A stretch of 64,000 nucleotides of DNA from Saussurea involucrata (taxonomy: Eukaryota > Streptophyta > Magnoliopsida > Asterales > Asteraceae), in the NCBI GenBank assembly GCA_033807775.1, contig CM066315.1, positions 56,946,820 to 57,010,819 on the forward strand, read 5' to 3'. Within the stretch, counting starts at the first letter, position 1; every line of letters begins with the position of its first letter. The notes under the pieces are model-generated. The model ran no database searches, was not told where the DNA came from, and saw only the letters and a list, made by a program, of their open reading frames with translations. This document shows, piece by piece, positions 61,378-64,000 of this stretch. Made by a program: the position numbers and the translations under genes.

Positions 61378-64000
61378 ATGGAAGTTACCAGTGGGCACGA
61401 TCAATCCCCGTCCTACATCACAAAGCTAGTCCATGCCCTAATTTTCCAAAGACATGTGGACTTTGCGCAATATTTCTTCACTGAACTCACTGAAGTGATT
61501 AAGCACCCCAAGAAGTGTTACGTTGCCTACCCGCGCTTCATCTCCATGATTATTCAGCATAAGCTTGGAAAGGCTTTGGAGGTCGACCGAAAATCTCCTT
61601 CTCCCCGATTTACCTATGATTGGACTTCTCCAATAGTCGACGTCAAAACTCTCAATGTTGGACCTCTCGCCACTGATCGCCCTTTAAGACGAGGTATGAT
61701 CACTTTTGCTCTCTCTCCCGATCTACATTGGGGTGATACGAAAATCCCCGGATTTCATCACCCGGAAATTCTCGAAATCACTCCAACTGTAGTGGTCCCT
61801 TCTCCCCGTTCCCGAGTTAAGTCGGGTGGCACTCAAAAGAAACAACGAAAGGCCACTGACACCTCCGCACCTCGGAGGCTTCCCCGGTTCACATCCCATC
61901 TCACAAGCGGAGGCACTCATCATCCCCTTTGAGATCTTCTTTAAAGAGGTCTCAAAAGCTTTCGGCCCCACCAACTAAGCCAACTGACGATTCTCAAAAA
62001 TCGCCAGTTGTTGAACTTCAACCCTCCGGGCCAAGGGAATCCGTTTTTAACCCCACCGAATCCTCCGTTGTCTCTCTACAGACCTCGGTTGTACATTTGG
62101 AGGAACCACACTTTACCTCCCCACGCACTTCTTTGGGTGGAGGAGATGACTTCGGGGTCTCTCCCCTCGAAGGCTCCGATTTTTCACTACACAGCCTTTC
62201 ACCCGATCAGTTTATGATCGATAACATCTCACAACCCGATCAGGGTTCCCCCCCACCGAATCCCCCCCCCCCCCCCCACATGACTTCTTTGAATTTCTTT
62301 TGGGTGACACTGGTTCTCCCCGAACCATCCCGTCCACCGAAGAAAACCCCACCGAGTCCCTAAAGCAAGTTTCACCCCGACGATCTCCATCTCCACCGAA
62401 AGAACCCACACCCCGACGATCTCCATCTCCACCGAAAGAACCCACACCCCGACGATCTCCATCTCCACTGAAAGAACCCTCATCTCGAAAAACTCCCTCC
62501 CCCAAAGGCAACCTTCACCCCGAAGATCCCCCACACCGATATGTGCGGCTTCTCCTCGCCGAACACCCCCTCCACCAAAAATTCTCTATCCCGATGTGTT
62601 GTCGAATTTTCTCCCCACTATCACTCCTGAAGAAGATCGACTACGACTACCATTCCGTCTCCCGGAATTCGGCGGTGTTACCTCTTCAAGTACTAGGCCA
62701 CACTCTGCATTCCATGCTGATATTCAGGAATGTGCTCATCAATGTCGGCTCGTCAGCACTAAGCTTGAATCCTTCAAGGAATCAACTCTTTCCATGACTA
62801 CACAGGTAAACTCAAGAATCTCCGTGATCGAGTCTCAGCTGCCACAGATACTCGTCGTTGCACTTGCAGTTGCTCTTCATCCTGTCCATAATTCCATTGT
62901 TTCCTTATCTTCAAAGGTAGAATCCTTGACAAATTCTCATGGGGATCTTGCTATATCGTTTGGTACCTTCAAGGCATCCTCTCTCGTCAAGGATACTGAA
63001 CTCCAGAAACTCATTCAAGAAGCTAAGTCTCATCAAGATCTTAAACAGAGCATAGTCAATTCTCTCAACACTCTTCACACCAAAACTGACAACATGCAGG
63101 AGAAAGCCCAATGGGAAATGGACTTGGGTGATTTTACACTGATCTCCGATGACACCACTCAGAGTATGGCTCATCTTCACTCCAAGTTTGACAGTGTGTT
63201 CACTCAGTTGGGTTTTAAGATTTCGGCTGCTGTTGAGGGGGAGAAATCTGCAGGTCAACCAAAATTACCTTCTATTAAAAGAACTATCAGCAACATGCCT
63301 CCACCTTCCACCGAAAAATCATCACAAGCCACTGAAGCTTCAGGAATGCCTTCACCGAAAACCTCTCCTCCGAAACATACAGGTACCACCGAATTTATCT
63401 TCACACCACCGAAATCTCCATCGGTGGAAATCCCACATGCAGCTGTTGAGGGGGAGAAAATCCATGCATCTTCTAAGGGGGAGCAAAAATCCAAAACTCC
63501 CAAAGACAAAGGTAAAGAAACTCTCACAGCTGAACAGTTGGCCGAAGAAGAAAAGAAAAGCAAAGAATTGGCAAAATATGGAACTCGACCTACCGATGCA
63601 CAAACCTTGAAGCTAAAGCCTCCTTCTCAGCAATCTCAAGAATCCAATCTCGGGCTGACTCCTCAGGAGATCGAGGAAGCCAGATTAGCTCAAAAAGCCT
63701 TAGATGATTCCAAGGCTCTCTCTTTGGAAGTTGCAAAAGAAGAGGCCCTCAAAGTCAAGTTTGCCGATGCACTTTCCACCCAAAAATTGGTGCTGAGTGA
63801 AATTGAAAAAGAAAGGAATGAAGAGATCAGTTGGTACAAAAAGACCATGCACCACCGAATCAACAGCTCCTCGATTTCAAACGTCAAAATTGCTACCTCC
63901 AGAACCAACCCAAAGGATATCAGGCTGATCATCGATAGAGAAGATGGCTCAATGAAAAGTGTGAGAGATGTTCATCTCAAACATTTTGGTCTCCCCGAAT
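61378..64000 (+). pseudogene. 3' env-position reading frame of SIRE-like copia H (broken, runs off the window)
   Basis: SIRE-type copia elements carry an extra frame after pol, often called env-like; its function is unproven. Here it begins MEVTSGHDQSPSYITKL, then a conserved-looking part with YPRFISMIIQHKLGKALE (61520-61590). A Pro/Ser-rich basic region follows, including a 36-bp repeat giving PRRSPSPPKEPT three times (62378-62485). From about 62575 a long uninterrupted frame runs to the window end, Ser/Glu/Lys-rich, with coiled-coil-like stretches and near the end DIRLIIDREDGSMK. A weak hydrophobic stretch LVVALAVAL (about 62850) is the only membrane-like segment. Frame changes occur near 61850-61930, at a C run near 62263-62279, and near 62520-62575. 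No furin site, signal peptide or receptor domain is seen, so an envelope role is not supported by sequence. Confidence 0.65.

Noticed and set aside
61378..64000. Calling the 3' frame of H a true viral envelope gene
   Set aside because: No signal peptide, fusion peptide or cleavage site seen; the position alone (after pol in SIRE-like copia) does not establish function.
1..64000. tRNA, rRNA or host protein-coding genes
   Set aside because: No cloverleaf, rRNA block or host-type multi-exon coding pattern recognised; TGGTATCAGAGC hits are primer sites, not tRNA genes.

Overview
The window is plant nuclear heterochromatin built almost wholly of nested transposable elements. I see no host protein gene, no rRNA or tRNA gene and no CRISPR array. 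Plant origin rests on Ty3/gypsy and Ty1/copia elements with plant-type primer sites (initiator tRNA-Met TGGTATCAGAGC; tRNA-Asp-like TGGCGCCG), the gypsy 3' motif ATTTCGAGGACGAAAT, a TTF-zinc-finger hAT transposase, Tourist-like and hAT MITEs, and a SIRE-like copia with an extra 3' frame. A eudicot is likely; Asteraceae is only a weak guess from the look of the copia 3' frame.

Layout (letters are my own labels). B (28202-36350, minus) is a non-autonomous gypsy-type element. Its 3' LTR is cut at 28201/28202 by J (1-28201, minus), a deleted gypsy element with a gag pseudogene at 841-1779. A (1840-26334, plus, target duplication ATATC) sits inside J. A's 5' LTR holds a hAT transposon (2286-8219, TATTTGGT). 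The hAT is split by solo LTR C (4497-6709), which carries a MITE (5798-6270). A's internal region holds solo LTR I (11326-12924, GTTGA). A's 3' LTR holds E (15596-24332, minus, AACGA). The deepest chain is B > J > A > hAT > C > MITE.

Right of B: AT-rich DNA with a hairpin (36351-36971), a putative MITE, decayed copia F (about 37393-45318, plus), a second family-C LTR with its primer site (45324-48938) that carries a different MITE, a reversed copia remnant G (48939 to about 50700), and SIRE-like copia H (about 50750 to beyond 64000). H has gag interrupted by a hAT MITE and by solo LTR D, then PR-INT-RT-RH, then a long 3' env-position frame that runs off the window.

None of the elements looks autonomous. 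A, B and E share a non-coding internal domain but differ in LTRs, so they would depend on proteins from elsewhere. H is the most complete coding element but has several stops and frame breaks.

The most unusual signal is shared across families. Most LTRs here carry their own array of short CpG-rich palindromic words, different in each family: GGCCGCGCGGCC in A, GCGGACGTCCG in B, CGG-N5-CCG hairpins in E, TCCGGA in I, CTTCGCGGGCGCGAAG in C, and TCGGTGG/CCACCGA in H. In H the word also fills coding linkers and the 3' frame. A second shared feature is a probable leader intron inside the LTRs of A, B, D, E and I.
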